NCBI GenBank assembly: GCA_004297635.1
Contig: SCUQ01000106.1
Location: forward strand, 1-13,711
Direction of reading: 5' to 3'
DNA length: 13,711 bases
DNA from: Rhizorhabdus sp.
GTDB lineage: Bacteria; Pseudomonadota; Alphaproteobacteria; Sphingomonadales; Sphingomonadaceae
Made by a program: the position numbers and the translations under genes. The notes under the pieces are model-generated. The model ran no database searches. It saw only the letters and a list, made by a program, of their open reading frames with translations, and was not told the DNA's origin. Every line of letters begins with the position of its first letter. The stretch's first letter is position 1. Positions 1 to 7,895 of the stretch are shown piece after piece.

Positions 1-386
1 ACAAGCGATTCGCGAATCGCCAGCAATTCGCTGCGCGCGGGTGATGGAATCGTCGACTGGTTCACCACCAGCACCGGCTGCGGCGCGATCGGAGCAGCCT
101 GCACGGCCGCGGGTTCGGCGGCCGGGCTGGCCGGAGTCTTCTGCGCCAGCAGCTTTTGAACGCCGCGGATCGTGTAGCCCTGTTCATTGAGCAGGCTATG
201 AATTCGGCGCACGAGCGCCGCATCGGCAGGCCGATAATAGCGGCGGTTGCCGGCGCGCTGCAGCGGGCGAAGCTGCGGGAATCGCGTCTCCCAATAGCGC
301 AGGATATGCTGCTGGATGCCCAGCTCGACCGACAGCTCGCCGATGGTGCGGAAAGCGTCTTCAGCCTTCTCTGCGCCGGAAGTCAT
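1..386 (-). CDS. MerR-family transcriptional regulator, C-terminus cut by window edge
   Basis: This is the N-terminal 128 residues of a MerR-type DNA-binding regulator; the gene runs off the left edge. It starts MTSGAEKAEDAFRTIGELS. Residues about 13-80 form the winged helix-turn-helix: the helix GELSVELGIQQHILRYWE, then a wing with RAGNRRYYR, then LLNEQGYTIRGVQKLL, which are hallmark MerR motifs. After about residue 84 the sequence becomes a linker rich in Ala and Pro, so any effector domain is beyond the edge and the ligand is unknown. No metal-binding cysteines appear in the visible part. The start lies 12 bases after the ihfA stop, so the gene is probably co-transcribed with and translated after ihfA. 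This MerR type, next to ihfA, is commonly conserved in alphaproteobacteria (family knowledge). Its target genes cannot be read here. Confidence 0.9.
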   Translation of the reverse strand, partial: MTSGAEKAEDAFRTIGELSVELGIQQHILRYWETRFPQLRPLQRAGNRRYYRPADAALVRRIHSLLNEQGYTIRGVQKLLAQKTPASPAAEPAAVQAAPIAPQPVLVVNQSTIPSPARSELLAIRESL

Positions 387-398
387 TCAAAAATAGCC

Positions 399-701
399 TT
401 AATTTCCTGCGACGATCCGGTCACGTAGCATCTGGCTGGCACGGAAGGTCAGTACCCGGCGCGGCGCGATCGGCACTTCGACGCCGGTCTTGGGATTGCG
501 ACCGACCCGCTCGCCCTTCTCGCGCAGGATGAAGCTGCCGAAGCCGGAAATCTTCACATTCTCACCCTTGGCGAGCGCGCTGCACATATGTTCGAGCACC
601 TGTTCGACGGCAGCCGCCGAATCGGCGCGCGACAGGCCGATCTCGCGATGCACCTCCTCCGACAGGTCCGCTCGCGTCAAAGTCCCCCGATCCAACGCCA
701 T
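399..701 (-). CDS. ihfA: Integration host factor subunit alpha
   Basis: This is a 100-residue HU/IHF-family protein, the usual length for IHF alpha. IHF is a heterodimer with IHF beta (not in this window) that binds specific sites and bends DNA sharply, acting in transcription, recombination and replication. The N-terminal helical body (residues 8-45, [20 protein letters not shown]) is followed by the signature [20 protein letters not shown] and the beta arm with Pro70 in GRNPKTG, the residue that intercalates into DNA. I chose the ATG at 699-701 because a GGGGGA ribosome binding site sits 4 bases before it. A TTG four codons upstream would add MGDS but has a worse placed binding site. It follows fabH with a 94-base gap and precedes the MerR gene by 12 bases. 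Confidence 0.96.
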   Translation of the reverse strand: MALDRGTLTRADLSEEVHREIGLSRADSAAAVEQVLEHMCSALAKGENVKISGFGSFILREKGERVGRNPKTGVEVPIAPRRVLTFRASQMLRDRIVAGN

Positions 702-721
702 ACTGTCCCCCAATCACACCG

Positions 722-750
722 AGTATCGGCCACCTTACGTTCACTGCGAA
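722..750 (-). promoter_or_regulatory. Weak promoter candidate for ihfA
   Basis: In the 94-base gap between fabH and ihfA, reading on the minus strand, TTCGCA (745-750) and GATACT (722-727) are separated by 17 bases. Each matches four of six bases of the sigma-70 consensus. Transcription would start near 715 and leave a short leader that still contains the GGGGGA ribosome binding site. The boxes are poor, so ihfA may simply be transcribed from the upstream operon promoter. Confidence 0.3.
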
Positions 751-795
751 GCGAATCAAAGCCGATTCCAATGGGTTCAGGGTGAGGGCGCCCAA

Positions 796-1767
796 TTAGT
801 ACCGGATCGCCGCCGCGCCCCAGGTGAAGCCGCCGCCCATGGCTTCGAGCACGAGCAGATCGCCCGGCTTGATCCGGCCGTCGCGCACCGCGACGTCGAG
901 CGCCAGGGGAACCGACGCAGCGGAGGTGTTGGCATGCTGGTCGACGGTGACGATCACCCGCTCGGCGGGAAGACCGAGCTTCCTTGCCGTAGCGTCAAGG
1001 ATGCGTCGGTTGGCCTGATGCGGCACGACCCAGTCGATGTCCGCCGTGGCAAGGCCGGCCGCTTCCATCACCTCGCGCAGCACCGAGGCGAGGTTGGTGA
1101 CGGCATGGCGGAACACTTCCTGGCCCCTCATCCGCAATTTGCCGACGGTCTGCGTCGTCGACGGGCCGCCATCGACATAGAGAAGCTGGTTGTGCCGCCC
1201 ATCGGCGTGAAGCCGGGTCGCGAGGATGCCACGCGTCCCCTGCTCGGCGCGCAGGACGACCGCGCCGGCGCCGTCGCCGAACAGCACGCAGGTGGTGCGG
1301 TCTTCCCAGTCGAGGATGCGGCTGAAGGTTTCCGCGCCGATCACCAGTGCGGTCGAGGCCCCGCCCGAGCGGATCATGCTGTCGGCGACCGAAAGCGCGT
1401 AGAGAAAACCCGAGCAGACCGCCTGGACGTCGAACGCCACGCAATCGTCGATGCCGAGCGCGGTCTGGACGATCGTCGCCGATGCCGGGAAGGTCTGATC
1501 GGGCGTGGCCGTCGCGAGAATGATGAGGCCGATGTCGGCGGCGGCGATGCCGGCCGATTCGATGGCCCGGCGCGCCGCCTCGGTCGCGAGGCTCGCCGTC
1601 GTCTCGCCCTCGCCCGCTATATAGCGGTTGCGGATCCCGGTCCGCTCGACGATCCACTCGTCGGAGGTGTCGACCGTCTTGGCCAGCTCGGCATTGCTGA
1701 CCTGACGCCGTGGCAGCGCCGATCCGGTGCCGATGATTACGGCGCGCCGCGTCGATTCGGCCGTCAT
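796..1767 (-). CDS. fabH: Beta-ketoacyl-ACP synthase III
   Basis: FabH starts each round of type II fatty acid synthesis by condensing acetyl-CoA with malonyl-ACP in the cytoplasm. The protein has 323 residues, typical of the family. The full catalytic triad is visible: Cys118 in [12 protein letters not shown], His250 in [10 protein letters not shown], and Asn280 in HANTSAAS. The N-terminal [13 protein letters not shown] and [13 protein letters not shown] and the C-terminal [16 protein letters not shown] are also standard. Its ATG overlaps the plsX stop in ATGA, so the two are translationally coupled. This places acyl-phosphate supply and fatty acid initiation under shared control. Confidence 0.98.
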   Translation of the reverse strand: MTAESTRRAVIIGTGSALPRRQVSNAELAKTVDTSDEWIVERTGIRNRYIAGEGETTASLATEAARRAIESAGIAAADIGLIILATATPDQTFPASATIVQTALGIDDCVAFDVQAVCSGFLYALSVADSMIRSGGASTALVIGAETFSRILDWEDRTTCVLFGDGAGAVVLRAEQGTRGILATRLHADGRHNQLLYVDGGPSTTQTVGKLRMRGQEVFRHAVTNLASVLREVMEAAGLATADIDWVVPHQANRRILDATARKLGLPAERVIVTVDQHANTSAASVPLALDVAVRDGRIKPGDLLVLEAMGGGFTWGAAAIRY

Positions 1768-2819
1768 GCCGCATCCTCTTCGGTCGGGACCGCATGGCTG
1801 CGGAAATCCTCGAGATCGTCGGTGATGCGGCGGGTCAGATCCTCGCGCGCGATCTTCGCGGCGACAGCGATGGCGTTGGCGATACCCTTGGCGTCGGCAC
1901 CGCCGTGGCTCTTCACGACCAGGCCGTTGAGGCCGAGGAAGACGGCGCCATTATGGTTGTTGGGATCGAGATGGTGGCGCAGCAGCGCAAAGGCCGGGCG
2001 CGACAGCAGGAAGCCCGCCTTCGAGCGCAGCGAACTCGAAAAGGCGCGTTTGAGCAGATCGGTGATGAAGCGTGCGGTGCCCTCGATCGACTTGAGCGCG
2101 ATATTGCCGGAGAAGCCGTCGCTGACGACGACATCGACGTCGCCGCGACCGATCGTATCCGCTTCGACGAAGCCATCGAACCGCCAGGCGCTGCTGTTAT
2201 GCTGCCGCAACAGGGCGGCGGCGTCCTTCAGTTCGCCGGTGCCCTTGACCTCTTCGGTGCCGATGTTGAGGAGGCGCACGCGCGGACATTCGACGCCGAG
2301 CGCAAGCCGCGAATAGGCCGCACCCATCACCGCGAACTCGACAAGGTTGCGGGCGTCACACTCGGTGTTCGCCCCCAGGTCTAGCATCACGACGTCCTGA
2401 TCGCCGAGGGTCGGCATCGTGGCGGCGAGCGCCGGCCGATCGATGCCATGCATGGTGCGCAGCGAAAGCTTGGCGATCGCCATCAGCGCGCCGGTGTTGC
2501 CCGCAGACAGCGCCGCGATCGCCTCACCGTTCTTCACGGCGAGGATGGCGGCGCCCATCGAACTGGTCCGGGTACGGCGGATCGCCTGGCTGGGCTTGTC
2601 GTCACCGGTGATGACATCGTCGCAATGGACGACATCTGAATCGGCGATCTGCGGATAACGGCCCAGTTCGCTCCGGATAGCCGCCGCATCCCCGAACAGG
2701 ATGAAGCGGAGACCCGAATCAAGATCGCGCGCCTGTGCGGCACCGGCGATGATCGTCGCCGGCCCGCCGTCACCGCCCATCGCGTCGATTGCGATTCGCG
2801 GTGCCTTGTCCACGCTCAT
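1764..2819 (-). CDS. plsX: Phosphate acyltransferase PlsX
   Basis: PlsX converts acyl-ACP and phosphate into acyl-phosphate, the acyl donor used by PlsY in the first step of phospholipid synthesis; it acts at the inner face of the membrane. The protein has 351 residues, a normal length. The N-terminal signature [12 protein letters not shown] (residues 9-20) is present, as are [32 protein letters not shown] and [13 protein letters not shown], all hallmark PlsX segments. The ATG at 2817-2819 has a G-rich stretch (GGGGG) just upstream. It lies 17 bases after the rpmF stop and overlaps fabH by four bases. The rpmF-plsX-fabH order is widely conserved in bacteria. Confidence 0.98.
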   Translation of the reverse strand: MSVDKAPRIAIDAMGGDGGPATIIAGAAQARDLDSGLRFILFGDAAAIRSELGRYPQIADSDVVHCDDVITGDDKPSQAIRRTRTSSMGAAILAVKNGEAIAALSAGNTGALMAIAKLSLRTMHGIDRPALAATMPTLGDQDVVMLDLGANTECDARNLVEFAVMGAAYSRLALGVECPRVRLLNIGTEEVKGTGELKDAAALLRQHNSSAWRFDGFVEADTIGRGDVDVVVSDGFSGNIALKSIEGTARFITDLLKRAFSSSLRSKAGFLLSRPAFALLRHHLDPNNHNGAVFLGLNGLVVKSHGGADAKGIANAIAVAAKIAREDLTRRITDDLEDFRSHAVPTEEDAA

Positions 2820-2836
2820 GCCCCCGTTGGCCTTGA

Positions 2837-3016
2837 TCAGGCCTCTACGGAGATGATCTCGCGGCCGTTATAATGGCCGCAAGCGCTGCACAGATTGTGC
2901 GGGCGCTTCAGCTCGCCACAGTTCGGGCATTCCTGGAATGCTTCGACCGTCAGCGCATCATGGCTGCGACGCATATTGCGCTTCGAAGGCGAGGTTTTTC
3001 TCTTGGGGACGGCCAT
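2837..3016 (-). CDS. rpmF: 50S ribosomal protein L32
   Basis: This 59-residue protein starts [20 protein letters not shown], the typical basic N-terminus of bacterial L32, and then has a zinc ribbon with Cys30, Cys33, Cys43 and Cys46 ([22 protein letters not shown] spans residues 29-50). It is therefore the zinc-binding form of L32, a small protein of the large subunit near the exit side. An AGGAACAGG sequence 7-15 bases before the ATG serves as ribosome binding site. It is the first gene of the operon and is followed by plsX after 17 bases. Codon use and length are normal and nothing suggests decay. Confidence 0.97.
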   Translation of the reverse strand: MAVPKRKTSPSKRNMRRSHDALTVEAFQECPNCGELKRPHNLCSACGHYNGREIISVEA

Positions 3017-3098
3017 GTCGGCACCTGTTCCTAGCTACTAATAAATAAAGCGACGAACGCCCGTTACCCATGTGGCCGGGCTCGTCGCGAGCGCGCGA

Positions 3099-3126
3099 CC
3101 TATAGCGATTTCGCTCTGCGTTGCAA
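3099..3126 (-). promoter_or_regulatory. Promoter candidate for the rpmF-plsX-fabH operon
   Basis: Reading on the minus strand, TTGCAA (3121-3126) and TATAGG (3099-3104) lie 16 bases apart, each matching four of six consensus bases. Transcription would begin near 3092 and give a leader of about 75 bases before the rpmF ATG, with room for leader control. It is the only reasonable sigma-70 pair I see before this operon. The same TATAGG -10 box recurs before the aspartate aminotransferase gene at 5138-5143. Confidence 0.45.
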
Positions 3127-3179
3127 GTATCGCCGCGACCTGCCAATCATCAGCCCGAAATTCCATATGGAGGGGGAAG

Positions 3180-3620
3180 ATGATCCTACCGATCACGCTG
3201 ACGATCGCCGGGGCTGCCGCTATCGTCAACATCTGGCTGGCGATCCGTATCGTCACGCTTCGGATCAAGGCGAAGGTGCTGATCGGCGACGGGGGCAATG
3301 CGCTGCTCGCGACCCGGATGCGCGCCCAGCTCAACTATATGGAGTATACGCCGCTGGTGCTGATCCTGCTCGGGCTGATCGAGTTCGCCCGCGGCACCCA
3401 TGTCTGGCTGTGGGCGGCAGGCATTATATATATCATCGGCCGCATCCTTCACCCCTTCGGCATGGACAGGCAGAGCCCGCATCCGCTGCGCGCGGTCGGC
3501 ATCCTGACGACCTGGATCGTGATGCTCGGCCTTGCCGGCTATGCGATCAGCATTCCCTACACGACCAAGAATGGGATGGTGACGACCGTGTCCAGCGACG
3601 ATCTGGGCGCCGGCCGCTAG
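3180..3620 (+). CDS. MAPEG-family membrane protein
   Basis: The 146-residue protein has the size and fold pattern of MAPEG proteins (membrane-associated, eicosanoid and glutathione metabolism), four-helix integral membrane proteins whose bacterial members are mostly of unknown substrate. Hydrophobic segments lie at about residues 3-25, 57-70, 75-92 and 105-125. The family motif is visible as RMRAQLNYMEYTP (residues 46-58), with Asn52 and Glu55 in the position that binds glutathione in characterised members. HPFGM after the third helix is also typical. I chose the ATG at 3180 because AGGGGGAAG lies directly before it; a longer open frame upstream runs through the operon promoter region. It overlaps the stop of the convergent metallo-hydrolase by three bases. 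A glutathione-linked role is an inference from family membership. Confidence 0.9.
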   Translation: MILPITLTIAGAAAIVNIWLAIRIVTLRIKAKVLIGDGGNALLATRMRAQLNYMEYTPLVLILLGLIEFARGTHVWLWAAGIIYIIGRILHPFGMDRQSPHPLRAVGILTTWIVMLGLAGYAISIPYTTKNGMVTTVSSDDLGAGR

Positions 3621-3625
3621 GCGCC
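3606..3625. repeat. GGCGCC repeat at the junction of two convergent genes
   Basis: The self-complementary hexamer GGCGCC occurs at 3606-3611 and 3620-3625 with an 8-base spacer, so both strands can fold a six-pair GC hairpin exactly over the shared stop codons. There is no T-run on either side, so it is not a classical terminator, though it could slow polymerase in both directions. Confidence 0.4.
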
Positions 3626-4285
3626 GAGAGCCCTGTCCCCCACAAAGGGATTGCTCGCCCGCTCATGGGCGAAGGTGGACATCGGGCCATGTCCCGGCAG
3701 GAACGCCGTCTCGCCGCCCAGCGGCCACAGCTTCCGCGTGATCGAGGCGATGAGATCGTCGTGATTGCCGCGCGGAAAATCGGTCCGGCCGATCGAGCCC
3801 TGGAACAGGACGTCGCCGACGATCGCGAGGTGCGACGGCGCATGATGAAAGACGACATGCCCCGGCGTGTGGCCCGGACAATGGATGACGTCGAGCACCA
3901 GATCGCCCACCGTCACCTGATCGCCGTCGCCGAGCCAGCGATCGGGCTCGAACGGCCGCCCTTCGATGCCGAAGCCGCGGCCGTCGTCGCCCAGGCGCGC
4001 GATCCAGAAGCGGTCGTCCGGATGGGGCCCCTCGATCGGCACGCCGAGTTGCTCGGCCAGGATGCCGGTGCCCCCGCAATGATCGATATGGCCGTGCGTG
4101 ACGAGCAGCTTTTCGATGGTCACGCCATGTTGCGCCGCCGCGGCCTTGAGCCGGTCAAGGTCGCCGCCGGCATCGACGAACGCGCCGCGCATCGTCTTCG
4201 TGCACCATAGCAACGTGCAATTCTGCTGAAAGGCGGTGACGGGTATGATGATCGCGCGCAGGGGCGGCGTTTCGGGGCTGCTCAT
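3617..4285 (-). CDS. MBL-fold metallo-hydrolase (glyoxalase II-like)
   Basis: A 222-residue metallo-beta-lactamase-fold hydrolase of the small glyoxalase II-like group (resembling YcbL). The dinuclear metal site is complete: HGHIDH at residues 64-69 (His64, His66, Asp68, His69), His139 in CPGHTPGH, Asp158 in IVGDVLF, and His199 in LPGHGP. Relatives split thioesters such as S-lactoylglutathione; that substrate is an inference. There is no signal peptide, so it should be cytosolic. I chose the ATG at 4283-4285 (MSSPETPPLRAIIIP) because family similarity begins there. An ATG ten codons upstream is possible, and neither has a clear ribosome binding site. The stop overlaps that of the MAPEG gene in CTAG. 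Both neighbours may touch glutathione chemistry, which is suggestive but unproven. Confidence 0.92.
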   Translation of the reverse strand: MSSPETPPLRAIIIPVTAFQQNCTLLWCTKTMRGAFVDAGGDLDRLKAAAAQHGVTIEKLLVTHGHIDHCGGTGILAEQLGVPIEGPHPDDRFWIARLGDDGRGFGIEGRPFEPDRWLGDGDQVTVGDLVLDVIHCPGHTPGHVVFHHAPSHLAIVGDVLFQGSIGRTDFPRGNHDDLIASITRKLWPLGGETAFLPGHGPMSTFAHERASNPFVGDRALGA

Positions 4286-4398
4286 AGCGACGACATGAGC
4301 AATGCCCGTCGCCATTGCAAGGCCGCGGGCCGCAGCAAAGCGCAGCCTCCTACAATCCCGATGGAGAAATTCCGAGGCGAATCGGTAACTTGCGGCTA

Positions 4399-4413
4399 GG
4401 CTGGCCTCCAGCC
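4399..4413. repeat. Small perfect hairpin in the divergent gap
   Basis: GGCTGG-CCT-CCAGCC forms a six-pair stem with a three-base loop in the 201-base gap between the metallo-hydrolase and the class IV aminotransferase. It has no adjacent T-run, so a terminator role is unlikely. I found no convincing sigma-70 promoter for either gene in the gap; TACAAT occurs at 4351-4356 but lacks a -35 box at the right distance. Confidence 0.3.
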
Positions 4414-4486
4414 GAGTCGGGAAACCTTTTCGCTGGGTGATGCGTATCTTGAGTCGGTCTGGCGTGACGGGGGCGTTGGGGTCGCT

Positions 4487-5113
4487 ATGGCGGCAAGGGC
4501 ATATGATCTGATCGAGACGATGCGCTTCGAGGCAGTCGATGGCTTTGTCGAGCTGGAACGCCATCTCTCGCGCATGAAAAACAGTGCCGATGCACTGGGC
4601 TTCACGTTCAACCGCCACGATTGCCGCAACGATCTCCAGGCGGCGACCTTCCGGCTTACCCAGGATGCCAAGGTGCGGCTGATGCTGGCCCGTAGCGGCG
4701 CCCTCGCGGTCGAGGTACGGCCCATGCCCAAACCGCCAGCCGCGGCGGTCGACGTGATGATCTGTCCGCTACCGGTTCCCGCCACCGACCCCCGCCTCTG
4801 CCACAAGACCAGCGACCGCGCCTTTCTCGATGAGGCGCGGCAGGCCGCCGGCACGTTCGAGGTGGCTTTCGTCGGCGAGGACGGGCTGCTGACCGAAGGC
4901 AGTTTCACCAATATCTTCGTGGAGCGGGCGGGCCGGCTGATAACGCCGCGGCGCGGTGCGCTGATGGCCGGCATCCTGCGCGAGCGGCTGATCGAGGAAG
5001 GGCGCGCGATCGAAGGCGATCTCCGCCCCGCCGATCTCGCCGGCGGCTTCTTCGTCGGCAATAGCCTGCGCGGCCTGCTTCCCGCCCGGTTGGCTTCGCA
5101 ACCGCACAACTAG
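4487..5113 (+). CDS. Class IV aminotransferase, aminodeoxychorismate lyase-like
   Basis: The 208-residue protein belongs to the class IV PLP-dependent aminotransferase fold, closest in motifs to the PabC lyase that releases 4-aminobenzoate for folate synthesis. The PLP lysine is Lys107 in LCHKTSDRAF, and Glu137 in LTEGSFTNIFVE marks the cofactor pocket; ITPRRGALMAGILRERL and the closing FVGNSLRGLLPARL are also typical. It resembles the C-terminal half of the PabB-PabC fusion proteins but stands alone. It lacks the roughly 20-25 residues that open most PabC proteins before the DGLFETMR-type motif, here YDLIETMRFE at residues 6-15. The ATG at 4487 is the first in-frame ATG, with TTGGGG 7-12 bases upstream; the frame stays open back to a TAG at about 4396. 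A related aminotransferase activity is possible. Confidence 0.82.
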   Translation: MAARAYDLIETMRFEAVDGFVELERHLSRMKNSADALGFTFNRHDCRNDLQAATFRLTQDAKVRLMLARSGALAVEVRPMPKPPAAAVDVMICPLPVPATDPRLCHKTSDRAFLDEARQAAGTFEVAFVGEDGLLTEGSFTNIFVERAGRLITPRRGALMAGILRERLIEEGRAIEGDLRPADLAGGFFVGNSLRGLLPARLASQPHN

Positions 5114-5114
5114 G

Positions 5115-6387
<1,273 letters not shown>

Positions 6388-6430
6388 CGAAGACCGTTTC
6401 GGGGCCGGCTCACCAAGCTGTTGAATCCGT

Positions 6431-6459
6431 TTGGTCCGTCCCCATCTGTGTGACATAAT
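6431..6459 (+). promoter_or_regulatory. Promoter candidate for msrA
   Basis: TTGGTC (6431-6436) and CATAAT (6454-6459) are separated by 17 bases. The -10 box matches five of six consensus bases and the -35 box three. Transcription would start near 6466, only about 23 bases before the TTG start codon. The -10 box lies inside the inverted repeat at 6449-6466. Confidence 0.5.
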
Positions 6460-6466
6460 GGTCACA
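6449..6466. promoter_or_regulatory. Inverted repeat overlapping the msrA -10 box, operator candidate
   Basis: TGTGAC-ATAATG-GTCACA is a perfect six-base inverted repeat with a six-base AT-rich spacer that holds most of the -10 box. The placement fits a repressor site that blocks polymerase. The arms look CRP/FNR-like, but the TGTGA to TCACA spacing is eight bases rather than six, so a MarR- or GntR-type dimer is as likely. No regulator gene lies next to it. Confidence 0.45.
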
Positions 6467-6468
6467 GG

Positions 6469-6492
6469 ATGAAAAAAAGGATGGCCCTTTGA
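6469..6492 (+). other. Possible seven-codon leader peptide overlapping msrA start
   Basis: An ATG at 6469-6471 opens a small frame reading MKKRMAL whose TGA (6490-6492) overlaps the msrA TTG start in TTGA. This could couple translation of the leader to msrA. The first ATG has only AGG directly against it, and the leader ATG would sit about three bases after the proposed transcript start, so it may be a chance frame. The inner ATG at 6481 is in the same frame. Confidence 0.25.
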
Positions 6493-7226
6493 CGGACACT
6501 CCTAACCGGCCGCTGATCGCCGGGATTTCCGCTGGTCTGCTGCTTCTGGCGGCGGCGGGGACCATGGCGACGCGCAGCCCGGCCGTAGCGCCGGCTCCGC
6601 GCGTCGAGCCCGGCCCGATCGCCCGGGCGCCGGCTGCGGCCAAGGATCCGGCCGAGCCCGGCCAGACCGCTACCGCGATATTTGCAGGCGGCTGTTTCTG
6701 GGGCGTGCAGGGCGTGTACCAGCATGTCGATGGCGTGAAATCCGCCGTGTCGGGCTATTCGGGCGGCAATGCCCAGTCGGCCGACTACGAGACGGTCGGC
6801 ACCGGCAGCACCGGCCATGCCGAGGCCGTCAAAGTGACCTATGATCCCCGTCGGGTCAGCTATGGCACCTTGCTGCGCATCTTCTTCGCGGTGGTCGCCG
6901 ACCCGACCACGCTGAACCGTCAGGGCCCCGATCGCGGCACCCAATACCGAACCGCGATCTTCCCGACGACGCCGCAACAAAAGGTCGTTGCCGAAGCCTA
7001 TGTGGCCCAGCTCGGCGCTGCAAAGCTGTGGAAGGCGCCGATCGTCACCAAGGTCGAGCGCTATCGCGGCTTCTATCCGGCCGAGAAATATCACCAGGAC
7101 TTCCTCGTCCGGAAGCCCGACTATCCCTATATCGTCTACAATGACCTGCCCAAGGTCGAGGCGCTCAGGGTCGCCTTTCCCAATCATTATCGCAAGCAGG
7201 CCGTGACGGTGTACCCGGTCGGCTGA
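6489..7226 (+). CDS. msrA: Exported peptide methionine sulfoxide reductase A
   Basis: MsrA reduces the S epimer of methionine sulfoxide in proteins. Residues 9-27 form a hydrophobic signal or anchor segment (LIAGISAGLLLLAAAG), followed by an Ala/Pro-rich linker to about residue 58, so the enzyme acts in the periplasm. The catalytic domain begins TATAIFAGGCFWGVQG with the nucleophile Cys69, then SGYSGG, GHAEAV, GTQYRTAIF and EKYHQDF, all standard. Cys69 is the only cysteine in the protein, so the usual resolving cysteines are absent. The start is a TTG: no in-frame ATG or GTG lies between it and a TAA at 6456-6458, and AAAGG sits 9 bases before it. The gene has its own promoter and converges stop-to-stop on pdeM. 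Confidence 0.94.
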   Translation: MTDTPNRPLIAGISAGLLLLAAAGTMATRSPAVAPAPRVEPGPIARAPAAAKDPAEPGQTATAIFAGGCFWGVQGVYQHVDGVKSAVSGYSGGNAQSADYETVGTGSTGHAEAVKVTYDPRRVSYGTLLRIFFAVVADPTTLNRQGPDRGTQYRTAIFPTTPQQKVVAEAYVAQLGAAKLWKAPIVTKVERYRGFYPAEKYHQDFLVRKPDYPYIVYNDLPKVEALRVAFPNHYRKQAVTVYPVG

Positions 7227-7889
7227 TCAGGCCGCCAGCGGAAACCCCAGCAGCTTCTCCCGCACCGCGACGAGCGCTTGCGCCTCCCCCCCGACGGTAC
7301 GCAGGATCGCGGGATCGGCGGCATCCATGCCGCCCGTCAGCACCCCAAAGGACGGCAGGATCAGCTTGGTCTTCCCCGCCACGAAACAGGGCCGCGACAC
7401 CCGCCGTCCCCGCAGCGTGACCTTGTATCTGGGGTGATAATGGCCCGATATCTCGGGGCGCCCGTCCGACGGATCGGCCTCGTGGCGCAGCCATAGTCCA
7501 TATAGTTCGGCTTCCGGTACAACCTCCCCGCCGAGTGGATCGCTGAAGCTGCGATCATGATTGCCGACGATCCATGTCCAGCGCGTGCGCGCGGTCAGCC
7601 AGCTCAGCAGGCCACGCGCCTCGTCGCCCAGCCGGGCGATACCGTTCCGGTCGTGAAAACTGTCGCCCAGACAGTAGAGCGCCCTGGCGCCGGTCCGTTC
7701 GACCAGCGCGACGACACGGCGCAGGGTTTCGATCGAATCATAGGGCGGCAGCATCTGCCCCCGCATGGCATAGCTGCTCGCCTTTTCGAGATGCAGATCG
7801 GCCAGCAGCAGGCTCGCGGTGCCGGGGTGGAACAGCCCGCCCTCCGGCAAGGCGCACATGTCGACCGAACAGAACGAAAAGGGAACCAT
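7227..7889 (-). CDS. pdeM: Metallophosphoesterase PdeM (ligase-associated DNA repair nuclease family)
   Basis: A 220-residue calcineurin-like phosphoesterase of the PdeM family, found in many bacteria beside an Lhr-type helicase, a DNA ligase and an exonuclease and thought to act in DNA repair. Metal ligands appear in order: Asp31 and His33 in LADLHLEK, Asp76 in CLGDSFHD, Asn110 and His111 in VGNHDRS, and His150 and His152 in SGHYHPRY. The family ending KLILPSFGVLTGG is present at residues 175-187. None of the usual partner genes lies in this window, so here it is a single gene. It ends back-to-back with msrA in TGATCA. No ribosome binding site precedes its ATG; see the nearby promoter. Confidence 0.92.
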   Translation of the reverse strand: MVPFSFCSVDMCALPEGGLFHPGTASLLLADLHLEKASSYAMRGQMLPPYDSIETLRRVVALVERTGARALYCLGDSFHDRNGIARLGDEARGLLSWLTARTRWTWIVGNHDRSFSDPLGGEVVPEAELYGLWLRHEADPSDGRPEISGHYHPRYKVTLRGRRVSRPCFVAGKTKLILPSFGVLTGGMDAADPAILRTVGGEAQALVAVREKLLGFPLAA

Positions 7890-7895
7890 GAGGCC

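Noticed and set aside
754..766. Possible IHF autoregulation site (AATCAA) upstream of ihfA
   Set aside because: The left half matches WATCAA but the TTR half is absent at the required spacing (GAT instead).
490..2316. A 608-codon open frame on the plus strand
   Set aside because: It lies antisense to ihfA, fabH and plsX, all firmly identified, and its product is Arg/Pro/Ala-rich with no recognisable domain. Long antisense frames are normal in GC-rich DNA.
3167..4210. A 347-codon open frame on the plus strand
   Set aside because: It crosses the MAPEG gene in another frame and is antisense to the metallo-hydrolase; both of those have clear family motifs.
4399..4413. Intrinsic terminator between the metallo-hydrolase and the class IV aminotransferase
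   Set aside because: The genes diverge there, so no transcript should end in the gap, and the hairpin has no T-run directly after it.
4286..4618. N-terminal extension of the metallo-hydrolase to an upstream start at 4618
   Set aside because: The extra 111 residues do not resemble the family, overlap the divergent aminotransferase gene, and lack a binding site; similarity begins at the Met at 4285.
6449..6466. Canonical CRP/FNR site before msrA
   Set aside because: The TGTGA and TCACA halves are eight bases apart rather than six, so it does not fit that consensus; kept only as an unassigned dyad.
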